From Candidatus Margulisiibacteriota bacterium (GTDB lineage Bacteria; Margulisbacteria; Termititenacia; Termititenacales; Termititenacaceae), in assembly GCA_031274525.1 (NCBI GenBank), contig JAISQA010000022.1:1-51576 (forward strand): 51,576 nucleotides of DNA, given 5' to 3'. Below are positions 29,851 to 39,132 of the stretch, one piece after another. The position numbers and the translations under genes are program-made. The notes beneath the pieces were generated by a model. It ran no database searches, had not been told where the DNA came from, and saw only the letters and a program-made list of their open reading frames with translations. The first letter of the stretch is position 1. Each line of letters opens with the position of its first letter.

Positions 29851-32655
29851 ATGACAATCAAGACAGAAACAAAAACACAGCGGGTCTATTTTTTTGGCCA
29901 GGGCAAGGCGGAGGGCAACGGCGCGATGCGTGACCTGCTGGGCGGCAAGGGCGCCGGTCTGGCGGAGATGACCAATTCCGGCGTGGCAGTGCCGGCCGGT
30001 TTTACGATCACCACCGAGATGTGCGATCAGTTTTACAGGAATAATAAACAGTTTCCCGCCGGTCTGCCGGAAGATGTGGACGCCAATGTCGCCAAACTGG
30101 AAAAGGCCATGGGCCGGAAACTCGGCGATGAGCAGGATCCTCTGCTGGTCTCGGTGCGCTCCGGCGCGCGTGAGTCCATGCCGGGCATGATGGACACCAT
30201 TCTCAATCTGGGCATCAATGACAAAGTGGTCGCGGCCTTGATCCAGAAGACCAATAATCCGCGTTTTGCTTGGGATTCTTACCGCCGGTTCATTCAGATG
30301 TTTTCGGATGTGGCTATGGATGTCGATAAACATCTTTTCGAACACGCTCTGACCGCGGCCAAATACGCTCTGGCTGACAGGCTGGGTCGGGAGCGCAAGT
30401 CTGTTAAGGACACCGAGTTGAGCGCGGCGGATCTGGAAACACTGGTCGGCGAATACAAGGCTATCTATAAAAAAGCCAAAGGCGAGGATTTTCCGCAAGA
30501 CCCCAAAGTCCAGCTCTGGGCGGCCATTCAGGCCGTGTTTAGAAGCTGGAACAACGAGCGCGCGATAATTTACCGCCAGAAATATAATATCAAGGGGCTG
30601 CTGGGCACGGCGGTCAATGTGCAGGCGATGGTGTTCGGCAATATGGGCGACACCTCGGCGACCGGCGTCTGCTTTTCCCGCAATCCCGCGACCGGTGAAA
30701 ATAAATTTTACGGGGAGTTCCTGATCAACGCGCAGGGCGAGGATGTGGTGGCCGGCATACGCACGCCGCAGAAAATTTCGCTGGAGTCCTCGCAGGAATG
30801 GGCGGAGGCCAACGGTATTTCCGAAGCTGACCGCAAAGCCAAATATCCCTCGCTGGAAGAATTGATGCCGGAGACTTACCAAAAACTTTTGAACTATAAG
30901 AATATGCTGGAAAAGCATTATAAAGACATGCAGGATATGGAGTTTACCATTCAGGAAAACAGCCTGTATATGCTGCAAACCCGCAACGGCAAACGCACCG
31001 GTTTTGCGGCTATTCGCTGCGCCTGCGAGATGATCAAAGAAGGGCTGATAGATGAGCAGACTGCGATTACCCGGGTGCAGCCTGACCAGTTGAATGAATT
31101 ATTGCGGCCGATTTTCGACAGGACTGACCGTGACGCCGCGGCGCAGGCCGGGCGGGTGCTGGCCCGCGGTCTGAATGCCGGGCCGGGAGCAGCCTGCGGC
31201 AAGGTTTATTTTAGCGCGCCGGAAGCGGCGGAAGCCGTGCAGAAAAACGGCGACAAGGTGGTGCTGGTGCGCATCGAGACCACGCCGGAAGATATTAAAG
31301 GCATGCTGGTGGCGGAAGGTATCCTGACTGCGATGGGCGGCGCGACCTCGCATGCCGCGGTGGTGGCCAGACAGCTGGGCACGGTCTGTGTGGCGGGTTG
31401 CGGCGCTTTGAATATTGATTATGCCAATAAGCTGATGACCGTCGGCGGCCGGACGATCAAGCAGGGCGAGTATATTTCGGTGGATGGTTTTACCGGTGAA
31501 GTTTTTGCCGGCCAGATCAAGACCAGGCCTTCGGAGATCCTGCAGGTTCTGCGGGAGAAAACGCTGGCTCCGGAAAAATCGGAATTGTACCAGCAGTATA
31601 AGACAATTATGGACGCGGCGGCCAAAGCCAAAAAACTGGGCGTGCGCGCCAACGCGGATCAGCCGGATCAGGCTAAGGACGCTCTGATTTTCGGCGCGGA
31701 AGGCATCGGCCTGTGCCGCACGGAGCATATGTTTTTCGGCGGCGACCGGATTAAGGCGGTGCGTGAGATGATCCTTTCGGAAAATGTGGAAGGCCGTAAA
31801 AAAGCGCTGGCCAAGCTGCTGCCGATGCAGATCGAGGATTTTACCGGGCTGTTCAAGACCATGCACGGTCTGCCGGTCACGATCCGTTTGCTCGATCCGC
31901 CGCTGCATGAATTTCTGCCGACTCATGACGGCGATATTGAAGAATTGTCCAGAGAGATGGGGGTCAGCGTGGAGCAGCTGCGTTTCAAGATCAAGCAGCT
32001 GCATGAATTTAATCCGATGCTCGGCCACCGCGGCTGCCGTCTGGGCATCACCTATCCGGAGATTTTTGACATGCAGGTCGAGGCTATCCTCAAGGCCGCC
32101 GTGGCGCTCAAGCAGTCCGGTCAGGATATAGTGCCGGAGATCATGATCCCGCTGGTTGGGCATATCAAGGAATTAAAGATCCTGAAAGACAATGCCGTGG
32201 CGGTGATCGAGAGAGTGCTGGCGGAGAGCAAGGTCAGGCTGACCTGCAAGATCGGTACGATGATCGAAGTGCCCAGAGCGGCGATGACCGCGGATGAGAT
32301 CGCTTCCGAGGCGGAATTTTTCTCCTTTGGCACCAATGACCTGACCCAGATGGGCTGCGGTTTCTCCCGCGATGACAGCGGCAAATTCCTGCCGGAGTAT
32401 GTGGCTAAGGGTATCTATGACAAAGATCCTTTCCAGACGCTGGATCAGGACGGCGTCGGGCGCATGATGCAGTACGCTATCGAGCACGGCCGTCAGGTGC
32501 GTCCGGATTTGAAGATCGGCATCTGCGGCGAGCACGGCGGCGATCCGGACACCGTGCAGTTTTGCCATAAGATCGGCCTGAATTATGTTTCCTGTTCGCC
32601 GTTCCGCGTGCCGCTGGCTATACTCTCCGCCGCCCACGCTGCGTTAAAGAAGTGA
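29851..32655 (+). CDS. ppdK: Pyruvate, phosphate dikinase
   Basis: 934 residues from ATG 29851, chosen because GGAAGGAG lies just upstream; an in-frame ATG at 29833 sits before that RBS. ATP-grasp N-terminal domain (DLLGGKGAGLAEMTNSGVAV and SVRSGARESMPGMMDTILNL), phospho-His domain GGATSHAAVVARQLGTVCVA, and C-terminal PEP/pyruvate TIM barrel with GICGEHGGDPDTVQFC carrying the catalytic Cys. It interconverts PEP + AMP + PPi and pyruvate + ATP + Pi, used for glycolysis or gluconeogenesis with pyrophosphate. It stands alone, diverging from the HEPN/MNT pair. Confidence 0.97.
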   Translation: MTIKTETKTQRVYFFGQGKAEGNGAMRDLLGGKGAGLAEMTNSGVAVPAGFTITTEMCDQFYRNNKQFPAGLPEDVDANVAKLEKAMGRKLGDEQDPLLVSVRSGARESMPGMMDTILNLGINDKVVAALIQKTNNPRFAWDSYRRFIQMFSDVAMDVDKHLFEHALTAAKYALADRLGRERKSVKDTELSAADLETLVGEYKAIYKKAKGEDFPQDPKVQLWAAIQAVFRSWNNERAIIYRQKYNIKGLLGTAVNVQAMVFGNMGDTSATGVCFSRNPATGENKFYGEFLINAQGEDVVAGIRTPQKISLESSQEWAEANGISEADRKAKYPSLEELMPETYQKLLNYKNMLEKHYKDMQDMEFTIQENSLYMLQTRNGKRTGFAAIRCACEMIKEGLIDEQTAITRVQPDQLNELLRPIFDRTDRDAAAQAGRVLARGLNAGPGAACGKVYFSAPEAAEAVQKNGDKVVLVRIETTPEDIKGMLVAEGILTAMGGATSHAAVVARQLGTVCVAGCGALNIDYANKLMTVGGRTIKQGEYISVDGFTGEVFAGQIKTRPSEILQVLREKTLAPEKSELYQQYKTIMDAAAKAKKLGVRANADQPDQAKDALIFGAEGIGLCRTEHMFFGGDRIKAVREMILSENVEGRKKALAKLLPMQIEDFTGLFKTMHGLPVTIRLLDPPLHEFLPTHDGDIEELSREMGVSVEQLRFKIKQLHEFNPMLGHRGCRLGITYPEIFDMQVEAILKAAVALKQSGQDIVPEIMIPLVGHIKELKILKDNAVAVIERVLAESKVRLTCKIGTMIEVPRAAMTADEIASEAEFFSFGTNDLTQMGCGFSRDDSGKFLPEYVAKGIYDKDPFQTLDQDGVGRMMQYAIEHGRQVRPDLKIGICGEHGGDPDTVQFCHKIGLNYVSCSPFRVPLAILSAAHAALKK

Positions 32656-32710
32656 CGATAATTTATGGCTAAGTGCTATAGCCGTGAGCGCGTTTTGACC
32701 CGAACTTAAC

Positions 32711-32735
32711 CCTGCCAGCTTGGTTAGCTGGCAGG
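32711..32735 (+). terminator. Terminator-like hairpin after ppdK
   Basis: CCTGCCAGCT-TGGTT-AGCTGGCAGG, a perfect 10-bp stem followed by AATTTT. The TGGTT loop and flanking AGC/GCT are shared with the hairpin at 50201-50223. Confidence 0.6.
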
Positions 32736-32752
32736 AATTTTAGCATCGCTTG

Positions 32753-32839
32753 TCCGCGGCTTGCGGCTGCGTATGGCTTCCAGCCGCCGCAGAAGTTTCC
32801 GTGGCTGACCAGGCCACGGATAGCCGCTGTCGGTCGTCG
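32753..32839 (-). repeat. 87-bp interspersed repeat (copy 1)
   Basis: Its reverse complement matches 50182-50268 at 80 of 87 positions. It contains an internal hairpin TCCGTGGC/GCCACGGA (32798-32820). It lies in the ppdK-dnaG gap; no gene in 32656-32919 is credible. Confidence 0.85.
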
Positions 32840-32919
32840 GCTGTAAGGAATTACACGCTCGGTCGCACTCCGCGCGCTGGCAGTATATTCACTTAGCCGC
32901 AGTATGCCTGGCCCGGACA

Positions 32920-32928
32920 TGTTATAAT
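32920..32928 (+). promoter_or_regulatory. Extended -10 promoter of dnaG
   Basis: TGTTATAAT, with TATAAT at 32923-32928, 12 bases before the dnaG ATG and with no Shine-Dalgarno between, so the transcript would have a leader of about six bases. Confidence 0.6.
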
Positions 32929-32940
32929 ACCTACCTTTTT

Positions 32941-34665
32941 ATGATTGATCCAAAAACCATTGAGGAGATTAAACTCAAATCTGATATTGTTGCCGTTGTC
33001 GGCCGGTATGTCGCGCTCAAAAAACGCGGGCGCAATTATCTGGGCCTCTGTCCGTTCCACAAGGAGAAAACACCGTCCTTTACCGTCTCGCCGGAAAAAA
33101 GCCTTTTTCACTGTTTTGGCTGCGGCAAAAGCGGCAATGTTTTTGCTTTTATCCGCGAAATGGAGCAGGTGGATTTCGTGCAGGCTGTCCGCATTTTGGG
33201 CGAACAGTGCGGCGTGGCGATAGAGGAAATTAAAAATGAGCGTTATGAACAAAACGAAATTCTTTATCAGATCAATGCGGAAGCCGCGCTTTTTTTTGCC
33301 CGGCAGCTGGCTCAAAACCCTGAAGCGCAGGCTTATTTACAGACGCGCGGCTTGACGCCGGAAGTGGTGCAGGCCTTTGAGCTGGGTTTTGCGCCGGACA
33401 GCTGGTCTGCGCTGTACGATCATTTGAAATCAAAATTTAATCCGGCCAGGGTCGAAGAAGCCGGTTTGCTTGTCAAAAAAGACAACGGCGAATACTATGA
33501 CCGTTTCCGCAAACGGCTGATGTTTCCGATCAAGAATTATCAGGGCAAGGCCATCGCTTTCAGCGGCAGGATCATCGACGGAAGCAGCGCGGCCAAGTAT
33601 ATGAATTCACCGGAGACGCCAATTTTTTCCAAAGGCCACAATCTCTATGGCCTGCATCTGGCCAAAAAACAGATTGCCGCCCAGAAACAGGCGGTGCTGG
33701 TGGAGGGCCAGATGGATGTCGTGGCCTGCCACGCCGCGGGTTTTAGCAATACCGTGGCTTCGCTGGGCACGGCTTTTACCAGCAGTCAGGCGCGCCTGCT
33801 GACCAGATACAGCAATAATGTGGTCATTGCTTACGATAAAGACGAGGCGGGTTTGAACGCCACGGATAAAACCATCGAAGTGCTGGCCGCGCTGAATTTT
33901 CAGATCCGCGTGCTGGATCTGCCGGCCAAAGACCCCGACGAGATGATCAAGCAGCATGGCGCGGCGGCTTTGCAGGCAGCGCTGGCCGGCGCCGGCGATT
34001 ATGTGCAGTATCTGCTGCGGCGCAGTCTGGCTAAGTATGATCTCCATGACCGTCTGCAAAAATCCCGGGCGGCGCAGGACTGCCTGCGGATTATCCGTAA
34101 TCTGGGCGACAGGGTGCTGGAAAGCGAGTACATTAAGTGGCTGAGCCGGCAGATCGGGGTCGGCCCGGAGATTTTGCATGAGAGCCAGAAAAGTAGTATA
34201 ATGCCGAACTTTGGGAAAGGTGTTTATGTCTCCCGCAAATATGTTCCTGCGCCGAAGGATAAGTATACTAAGGCGGAGGAAAGTTTGATCACGGCTATGC
34301 TCAGTGATGTTGAACTGCGCCGCAGTTTTTTTGCGCAGTTTCAGCCCGCGGATTTGGCGGAACAATGGCAGGGCGTCTTGAGATATTTGCAACAAAATGA
34401 GTTTACTGACGATAAACTTATTGAGCAGCTGGAACAGGATTCCGCGCAGCAGCCGGAGCTATCCGCACTGAAAGAAACTCTAAGCGCCTGTCTGCTGACG
34501 CAGACTGACCGCAGATTGGACGGAGCGGCCTGCCTGCGGCTTTTGACTGAGAGGAAAAAAGAAGAGCTGCGCCAGCGGCTGCGCGGCGAACTGGCGGAGG
34601 CTGAATCCGCCGGCGAGGAAACAAAAGCCGCGGGGTTGCTGCAGGAACTGCAACAATTGAGATAG
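32941..34665 (+). CDS. dnaG: DNA primase
   Basis: 574 residues. CHC2 zinc finger (CPFHKEKTPSF then HCFGCGKSGN), TOPRIM core AVLVEGQMDVVACHAAG (usual EGYMD is EGQMD) and VIAYDKDEAG, and a helical C-terminal domain (about residues 430-574) for helicase contact. Primase makes RNA primers at the fork. No RBS; TATAAT directly upstream. rpoD follows after 15 bases, the conserved dnaG-rpoD pair, and an internal promoter in dnaG probably gives rpoD separate expression. Confidence 0.96.
   Translation: MIDPKTIEEIKLKSDIVAVVGRYVALKKRGRNYLGLCPFHKEKTPSFTVSPEKSLFHCFGCGKSGNVFAFIREMEQVDFVQAVRILGEQCGVAIEEIKNERYEQNEILYQINAEAALFFARQLAQNPEAQAYLQTRGLTPEVVQAFELGFAPDSWSALYDHLKSKFNPARVEEAGLLVKKDNGEYYDRFRKRLMFPIKNYQGKAIAFSGRIIDGSSAAKYMNSPETPIFSKGHNLYGLHLAKKQIAAQKQAVLVEGQMDVVACHAAGFSNTVASLGTAFTSSQARLLTRYSNNVVIAYDKDEAGLNATDKTIEVLAALNFQIRVLDLPAKDPDEMIKQHGAAALQAALAGAGDYVQYLLRRSLAKYDLHDRLQKSRAAQDCLRIIRNLGDRVLESEYIKWLSRQIGVGPEILHESQKSSIMPNFGKGVYVSRKYVPAPKDKYTKAEESLITAMLSDVELRRSFFAQFQPADLAEQWQGVLRYLQQNEFTDDKLIEQLEQDSAQQPELSALKETLSACLLTQTDRRLDGAACLRLLTERKKEELRQRLRGELAEAESAGEETKAAGLLQELQQLR
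34174..34202 (+). promoter_or_regulatory. Internal promoter in dnaG driving rpoD
   Basis: TTGCAT (34174-34179) and TATAAT (34197-34202) with exactly 17 bp spacing, about 480 bp before rpoD. E. coli also has rpoD promoters inside dnaG. Confidence 0.6.
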
Positions 34666-34680
34666 GAGTGATTGACCTAA

Positions 34681-36033
34681 ATGACAAAGAAACAGGTAAA
34701 GAAAAGCATAAAAAAAACAGGTGCGGCCAAAAAGAAACCCTTGAAAAAAACCGCGCCGGTGCCGCAAGCCAAAGCCGCTAAACCGGTAAAGCCCGCCAAA
34801 GTAAAAACAGTCTCTTTCAGCAAGGACGATCTGCAGGATCTGGCCGCGAGCGTGGTGCTGACCGCCGCGCCGGCTTTAGACCGTAAACAGAAAAAAGAAG
34901 ATTACGAGTCCAAGAAAAAAATGCTGGAACAGAAAGCCAAGACCAAAAACGGCCTGACGCCGGACGATATTCTCAATGTTTTTGATGATCCCGAAGAAGC
35001 CATGATGATCACCGATGATTTTATCAATCAGGGCATCGAGATACTCAAAGATGAGGAGCTGGCGCAGGGCATAGAGGAAGAAGAGGTTATCGCGGTCGGG
35101 CACGATGACGATCTTATCGCCGATCACTCCACGCATATTGAGACGCCCGAAGGCAAGATCGAAGTCAAGAAGCAGGCTTCGGTTTTGAAAAAAAATGAAT
35201 CCGCCGGCGTGGATGACGCGGTGCGGATGTATCTGCGCGAGATCGGCATGATCAATCTGCTGACTTTTGCGGAAGAGCAGGATCTGGCCAAAAAGATCCG
35301 GCAGGGCAGCGAGGCGGCCAAACAGGCCCTGACTAATTCCAATCTGCGGCTGGTCGTCAGCATCGCCAAAAAATATACCGGCCGCGGCATGCAGTTTTTG
35401 GATTTAATTCAGGAGGGCAATCTCGGCCTCATCCGCGCGGTGGAAAAATTTGACCACCGCAAAGGCTATAAATTTTCGACCTACGCGACCTGGTGGATCC
35501 GGCAGGCCATTACCCGTGCGATCGCGGATCAGGCGCGGACTATCCGCATCCCGGTGCATATGGTGGAGACGATCAACAAACTGCGCAAGGTGTCGCGGAT
35601 GCTTTTGCAGAAACTGTCGCGCAAGCCGACGGACGAGGAATTGGCCAAACATTCCGGCATTCCCATCGACAAAGTCCGCGAGATCGTCAAAGTGGCGCAG
35701 GTGCCGCTCTCGCTGGAAATGCCGGTGGGTGATGAGGACAGCTCCCGTCTGGGTGATTTTGTGGAGGAAGGCTCCAATCTGGATATGGACGATCAGGTGG
35801 TCATCAAGATGCTCAAAGAAGAGCTGAACGAAGTTATTAAAACTTTGACCGAGAGGGAGAGCATGGTGCTGCGTCTTCGTTTCGGCATGGACGATGAGCG
35901 GCCGCGCACGCTCGAAGAGGTGGGCAAAGTTTACAATGTCACCCGTGAGCGTATCAGACAGATCGAGGCCAAGGCCCTGAAAAAACTGCGGCATCCGTCG
36001 CGTAACCAGCGGCTTTTGGAATATCTGAATTGA
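34681..36033 (+). CDS. rpoD: Primary RNA polymerase sigma factor
   Basis: 450 residues. A Lys/Ala/Pro-rich, then acidic N-terminus (residues 1-165) stands in place of a clear region 1.1. Region 2 contains [20 protein letters not shown] and [17 protein letters not shown] (-10 recognition); region 3 [17 protein letters not shown]; region 4.2 [20 protein letters not shown] for the -35. The good TTGACA/TATAAT-like promoters in the window fit this protein. TAGGAG precedes the start. Followed after 49 bases by a second sigma-70 gene. Confidence 0.96.
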   Translation: MTKKQVKKSIKKTGAAKKKPLKKTAPVPQAKAAKPVKPAKVKTVSFSKDDLQDLAASVVLTAAPALDRKQKKEDYESKKKMLEQKAKTKNGLTPDDILNVFDDPEEAMMITDDFINQGIEILKDEELAQGIEEEEVIAVGHDDDLIADHSTHIETPEGKIEVKKQASVLKKNESAGVDDAVRMYLREIGMINLLTFAEEQDLAKKIRQGSEAAKQALTNSNLRLVVSIAKKYTGRGMQFLDLIQEGNLGLIRAVEKFDHRKGYKFSTYATWWIRQAITRAIADQARTIRIPVHMVETINKLRKVSRMLLQKLSRKPTDEELAKHSGIPIDKVREIVKVAQVPLSLEMPVGDEDSSRLGDFVEEGSNLDMDDQVVIKMLKEELNEVIKTLTERESMVLRLRFGMDDERPRTLEEVGKVYNVTRERIRQIEAKALKKLRHPSRNQRLLEYLN

Positions 36034-36082
36034 AGATTGTGCCGGATGTGTGAAAAGGCCAATACGGTAAAGGCTATGTAAG

Positions 36083-37021
36083 ATGTTTATCTGCCAGACC
36101 AAAAAAATTGCCGCCGGGGATTCTAAGGTAAGAAAATTCCGGACGGATTTAGATGCAGATCTCATACGGAAATATTTAGAAGGGATCCGGAAATACCCTC
36201 TTTTAACTTTTGCGGAAGAGCAGGAACTGAGTAAAAAAATCCAGCAAGGCAGCGTGGCAGCCAGACAGGCGCTGATAAATTCCAATCTGCGCCTGGTGGT
36301 CACTATTGCTAAAGGATACACCAAATACGGCCTGCCGTTTTTGGATTTGATTCAAGAGGGCAATCTCGGCCTCATCCGCGCGGCGGAAAAATTTGATTAT
36401 CGCAAAGAGGTCAGGTTTTCGACTTATGCCAGCGAATGGGTCCGGCAGAAAATAATGCGCGCGCTGGATGATTGTTCCAGGACGATCCGTCTGCCTATCG
36501 AAGCGCACAGGCGTCTAAATCAACTGGAATTCTATTCTGATATATTGCGGCAGGAATTGGGACGTGAGCCGTCCGTAGAGGAATTGGCCGATTATGCCCA
36601 CCTGCCTGTAAAAAAAATACTGCGCTTGAGGCGGTTTGATCAGCAGGAACCGGTTTCTCTGGACGCTCCTGTACATGATCAGGATGATACTTTGAAGGAT
36701 TTTGTGGGAGATCTCCGCCCGCTGGCTCTGGAAGAGCGGTTCATAAACAAACAGTTTACAGGCGCGTTGCTGCGGGAATATCTAGTGGCTGCCGCTGGAG
36801 ACTTACAGGCCCGGCGGAATATCGAGATCCTGCGTCTGCGTTTCGGTTTAAATCCAGGACATGAGACTCTTACTCTGAGACAGATCAGCCGGCGTTATAA
36901 GATTTCCCCGGAGGGTGTCAGGCTGATCGAACAGACTACGCTGGAAAAGCTGCACAAGTTCGCCGTAGTAAGGGAGCATAAACTTAATATCTCCGTTTTT
37001 GCTCCCACTGCCAGGCGGTAG
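36083..37021 (+). CDS. Second sigma-70 family factor (group 2-like)
   Basis: 312 residues. Region 1.2/2 from about residue 28 ([20 protein letters not shown]), [37 protein letters not shown] (the primary factor has [13 protein letters not shown]), region 3 and a diverged region 4.2 LTLRQISRRYKISPEGVRLI. Altered -10 and -35 recognition residues suggest a different promoter set. A DNA stretch around 36338-36410 is nearly identical to rpoD, indicating tandem duplication or gene conversion. Its last 38 nt overlap the convergent galE gene. Confidence 0.9.
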   Translation: MFICQTKKIAAGDSKVRKFRTDLDADLIRKYLEGIRKYPLLTFAEEQELSKKIQQGSVAARQALINSNLRLVVTIAKGYTKYGLPFLDLIQEGNLGLIRAAEKFDYRKEVRFSTYASEWVRQKIMRALDDCSRTIRLPIEAHRRLNQLEFYSDILRQELGREPSVEELADYAHLPVKKILRLRRFDQQEPVSLDAPVHDQDDTLKDFVGDLRPLALEERFINKQFTGALLREYLVAAAGDLQARRNIEILRLRFGLNPGHETLTLRQISRRYKISPEGVRLIEQTTLEKLHKFAVVREHKLNISVFAPTARR

Positions 37022-37958
37022 CGATGATTTTGTCCAGATCATAAACGGTTTGCCAGCCGAGAATTTTCCGGGCTTTGGCGGCGTCCGCCACCAGATAGGC
37101 CGGATCGCCGGCGCGTCTGGGCGCAGAAACCCAATTTGTTTTTTGGCCGCTGATTTTCTCGCAGGCCTGAATAATTTCTTTTACCGAATAGCCGTTTTCC
37201 GAGCCGAGATTGAAGCAGTCCGAGATCTGGTTTTGGACAATATAGTCCAGAGCTTTAAGATGCGCGGCGGCCAGATCATAGACATGTACATAATCACGTA
37301 CGCAGGTGCCGTCCGGTGTGGGGTAATCCGCGCCGAAAATTTTTAACTGCTGCCGGGGGCGCAGGATAGACTGCAGCGCCAGCGGGATAAGATGCGTTTC
37401 GGGATTGTGCGACTCGCCGCTCAGCCCCTGTTCGTCCGCGCCGGCCGCGTTGAAGTAACGCAGTGCGGCGTATTGCAGGCCGTAAGCCCGGCTGTAATCC
37501 TGCAGCAGACGCTCTACCGCCAGCTTGGTGAAACCGTAAGGATTGATCGGGTTTTGCGGCAGCTGTTCGTTTATTTTGGGCACGTCCTGCAGACCGTAAG
37601 TGGCGCAGGTCGAAGAAAAAATAAAATATTTCACGGAATGTTCCCGCAAAGTTTCCAGCAGACGGGCCGTTTTGCAGAAATTATTGTCGTAATATTTAGC
37701 CGGGTTTTCCACGGATTCTCCGACATAGGCATAGGCCGAGAAATGCATTACGGCCTGAATTTTTTCCCGCCGGATTATTTTGCTGACCAGCCGCTGATCG
37801 GCAATATCGCCCTGATAAAATTTAACGCTGTCCGGCAGGCTCTCCCTGTGCCCGTAAACCAGATTGTCGAGGACGACAGGCCGCAGTCCGTTTTTGACCA
37901 GATAGCGTGTCATATGCGAACCGATATAGCCCGCTCCGCCGGTGACCAGAATATTCAC
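36984..37958 (-). CDS. galE: UDP-glucose 4-epimerase
   Basis: 324 residues; GTG start behind AAAGGAG. NAD-binding ILVTGGAGYIGSHM, SSTCATYG and catalytic YGFTKLAVE, RYFNAAGADEQG and CVRDYVHVYDLAAAH are typical of GalE. It interconverts UDP-glucose and UDP-galactose, feeding the envelope glycans suggested by the 14-21 kb operon. The 3' end overlaps the second sigma gene on the other strand by 38 nt. Confidence 0.95.
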   Translation of the reverse strand: MNILVTGGAGYIGSHMTRYLVKNGLRPVVLDNLVYGHRESLPDSVKFYQGDIADQRLVSKIIRREKIQAVMHFSAYAYVGESVENPAKYYDNNFCKTARLLETLREHSVKYFIFSSTCATYGLQDVPKINEQLPQNPINPYGFTKLAVERLLQDYSRAYGLQYAALRYFNAAGADEQGLSGESHNPETHLIPLALQSILRPRQQLKIFGADYPTPDGTCVRDYVHVYDLAAAHLKALDYIVQNQISDCFNLGSENGYSVKEIIQACEKISGQKTNWVSAPRRAGDPAYLVADAAKARKILGWQTVYDLDKIIATAWQWEQKRRY

Positions 37959-38153
37959 AACTAACTCCTTTCTTACGGCCCTGATGATGTTCTCTGGCTT
38001 CTTGAGGTTCTGAACAGCGCCTCCAGCGGATCAGTCCGCCGAAAAGGCTGGTAAAATCCGCTTGTTTTATTGACGGTTAAGTATATCACGTTATTTAACC
38101 ATCGTCCGTTGCGGCTCCTGTCGCTGCCGAAAAAATCCAAAAAAAAATGCCAG

Positions 38154-38170
38154 TTGGCATAAATTTTGCT
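38154..38170 (+). promoter_or_regulatory. Sigma-54-like (-24/-12) promoter
   Basis: TTGGCAT-AAATT-TTGCT fits the YTGGCAY-N5-TTGCW consensus with GG and GC exactly 12 bp apart. An ATGCCA-GT-TGGCAT inverted repeat overlaps the -24 part, and a GTTGTGT/ACACAAC hairpin (38179-38197) lies at the predicted start. The nuclease-like gene begins at 38223. An NtrC-type activator is encoded at 40454-41932. Confidence 0.5.
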
Positions 38171-38222
38171 GTTTTCAGGTTGTGTGGATAACACAACATT
38201 TTAAGAAAGGCAGGCAAAAAAT

Positions 38223-39132
38223 ATGGCAGAGAGGTACACGTCGCGCCGCAGGGCGCTTGTGGGTCTCACTTCACGTCGCGCCACAGGCGCTTGTGAAGTT
38301 CGACTGAATCCGTTGAATGATTTTTTGTTCATGAAATATATGGGGGAGAAAGGGGATGAAACACAGCTGTTATCTTTCCTGAACGCCGTGTTAAAAAGAA
38401 CCGGGCAGAATAAATTGCAGGGCGTGGAAATACTGGAGAACAAAACCCTGACCCCGGAGATCATCGGGGATAAGACCAGTATTCTGGATATCCGGGCCGT
38501 GACCAGTGACGGCAGTAAAATAAACATCGAAGTACAGGTCTGTAAATTTAAGGATATGGCCAGACGCAGTTTATTCTACTGGAGCAGGGAATATGTCAGA
38601 GGGATAAAAGCCGGTCAGGTGTATACAGAGCTGCCGAAAGTCATCGCTATCAATATCGTGGATTTTGAGTTCAGGCCGGAGGTAGATTTCCACAGTATTT
38701 TTCATATACGGGAGGACACGCATAAGGAGTGTCTTTTAACTGATGCACTGGAGATCCATTTTGTGGACATGGTAAAATGGCGGAGTATAATTTAAGAAAG
38801 ATATAGAGGGCGACCCTTTGCAGCGGTGGCTGGCGTTCTTTGATAAGACCACGCCGGAGAAGACCATAAAGGAGATAATAAATATGGACAAAGCGATACA
38901 GGAAGCGCAGAAAAGGATAACTTATGTATCCGCTGATGACGAGGCGTTGCGCGCTTATCAGATGCGGGAAATGGGCTTGAGCGACTGGAACAGCCGGCTT
39001 TTTGATGCCAGACATGAGGGCAGGCACGAGGGGAAGCTGGATGCCGCGCGGAAAATGAAGAAAGCTGGTATGCCCGTAACCCAGATCAGCGAATATACCG
39101 GTCTGTCTGCGGTGGAGATAGAAAAGCTTTAG
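38223..39132 (+). pseudogene. Rpn/PD-(D/E)XK nuclease-family transposase-like gene, frameshifted
   Basis: The first frame (38223-38795) encodes NPLNDFLFMKYMGEKGDETQ, ILDIRAVTSDGSKINIEVQV (PD-(D/E)XK core: D...ExQ) and RSLFYWSREYVRGIKAGQVY, typical of the Rpn/PF12784 family. It ends at a TAA after VKWRSII. The second frame (open from 38791 to 39132) continues FKKDIEGDPLQRWLAFF to the usual helical tail. The two frames overlap only at 38791-38792, so one extra base in TATAATTT explains the break. The first ~25 residues are not family-like and come from two copies of a CACGTCGCGCC...GCGCTTGTG repeat. Whether the halves act separately is unknown. Confidence 0.8.
38237..38295 (+). repeat. Two-copy palindromic repeat in the nuclease gene's 5' end
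   Basis: Units at 38237-38261 and 38272-38295 share CACGTCGCGCC, then CAGG, then CGCTTGTG; each has an internal GCGCC/GGCGC symmetry. They encode LTSRR-type residues preceding the family-like start of the protein. Confidence 0.65.

Noticed and set aside
32669-32920. 83-codon ORF with sequence similar to one at 50122-50421
   Set aside because: The similarity arises because both ORFs translate the same intergenic 87-bp repeat; no RBS or wider conservation.
37973-38194. 73-codon minus-strand ORF between galE and the nuclease gene
   Set aside because: No RBS or family-like features, and it spans the sigma-54-like promoter region.
38788-38795. Programmed +1 frameshift in the nuclease gene
   Set aside because: ATT at the shift site would have to re-pair on TTT, with no stimulatory context seen; a one-base insertion is simpler.
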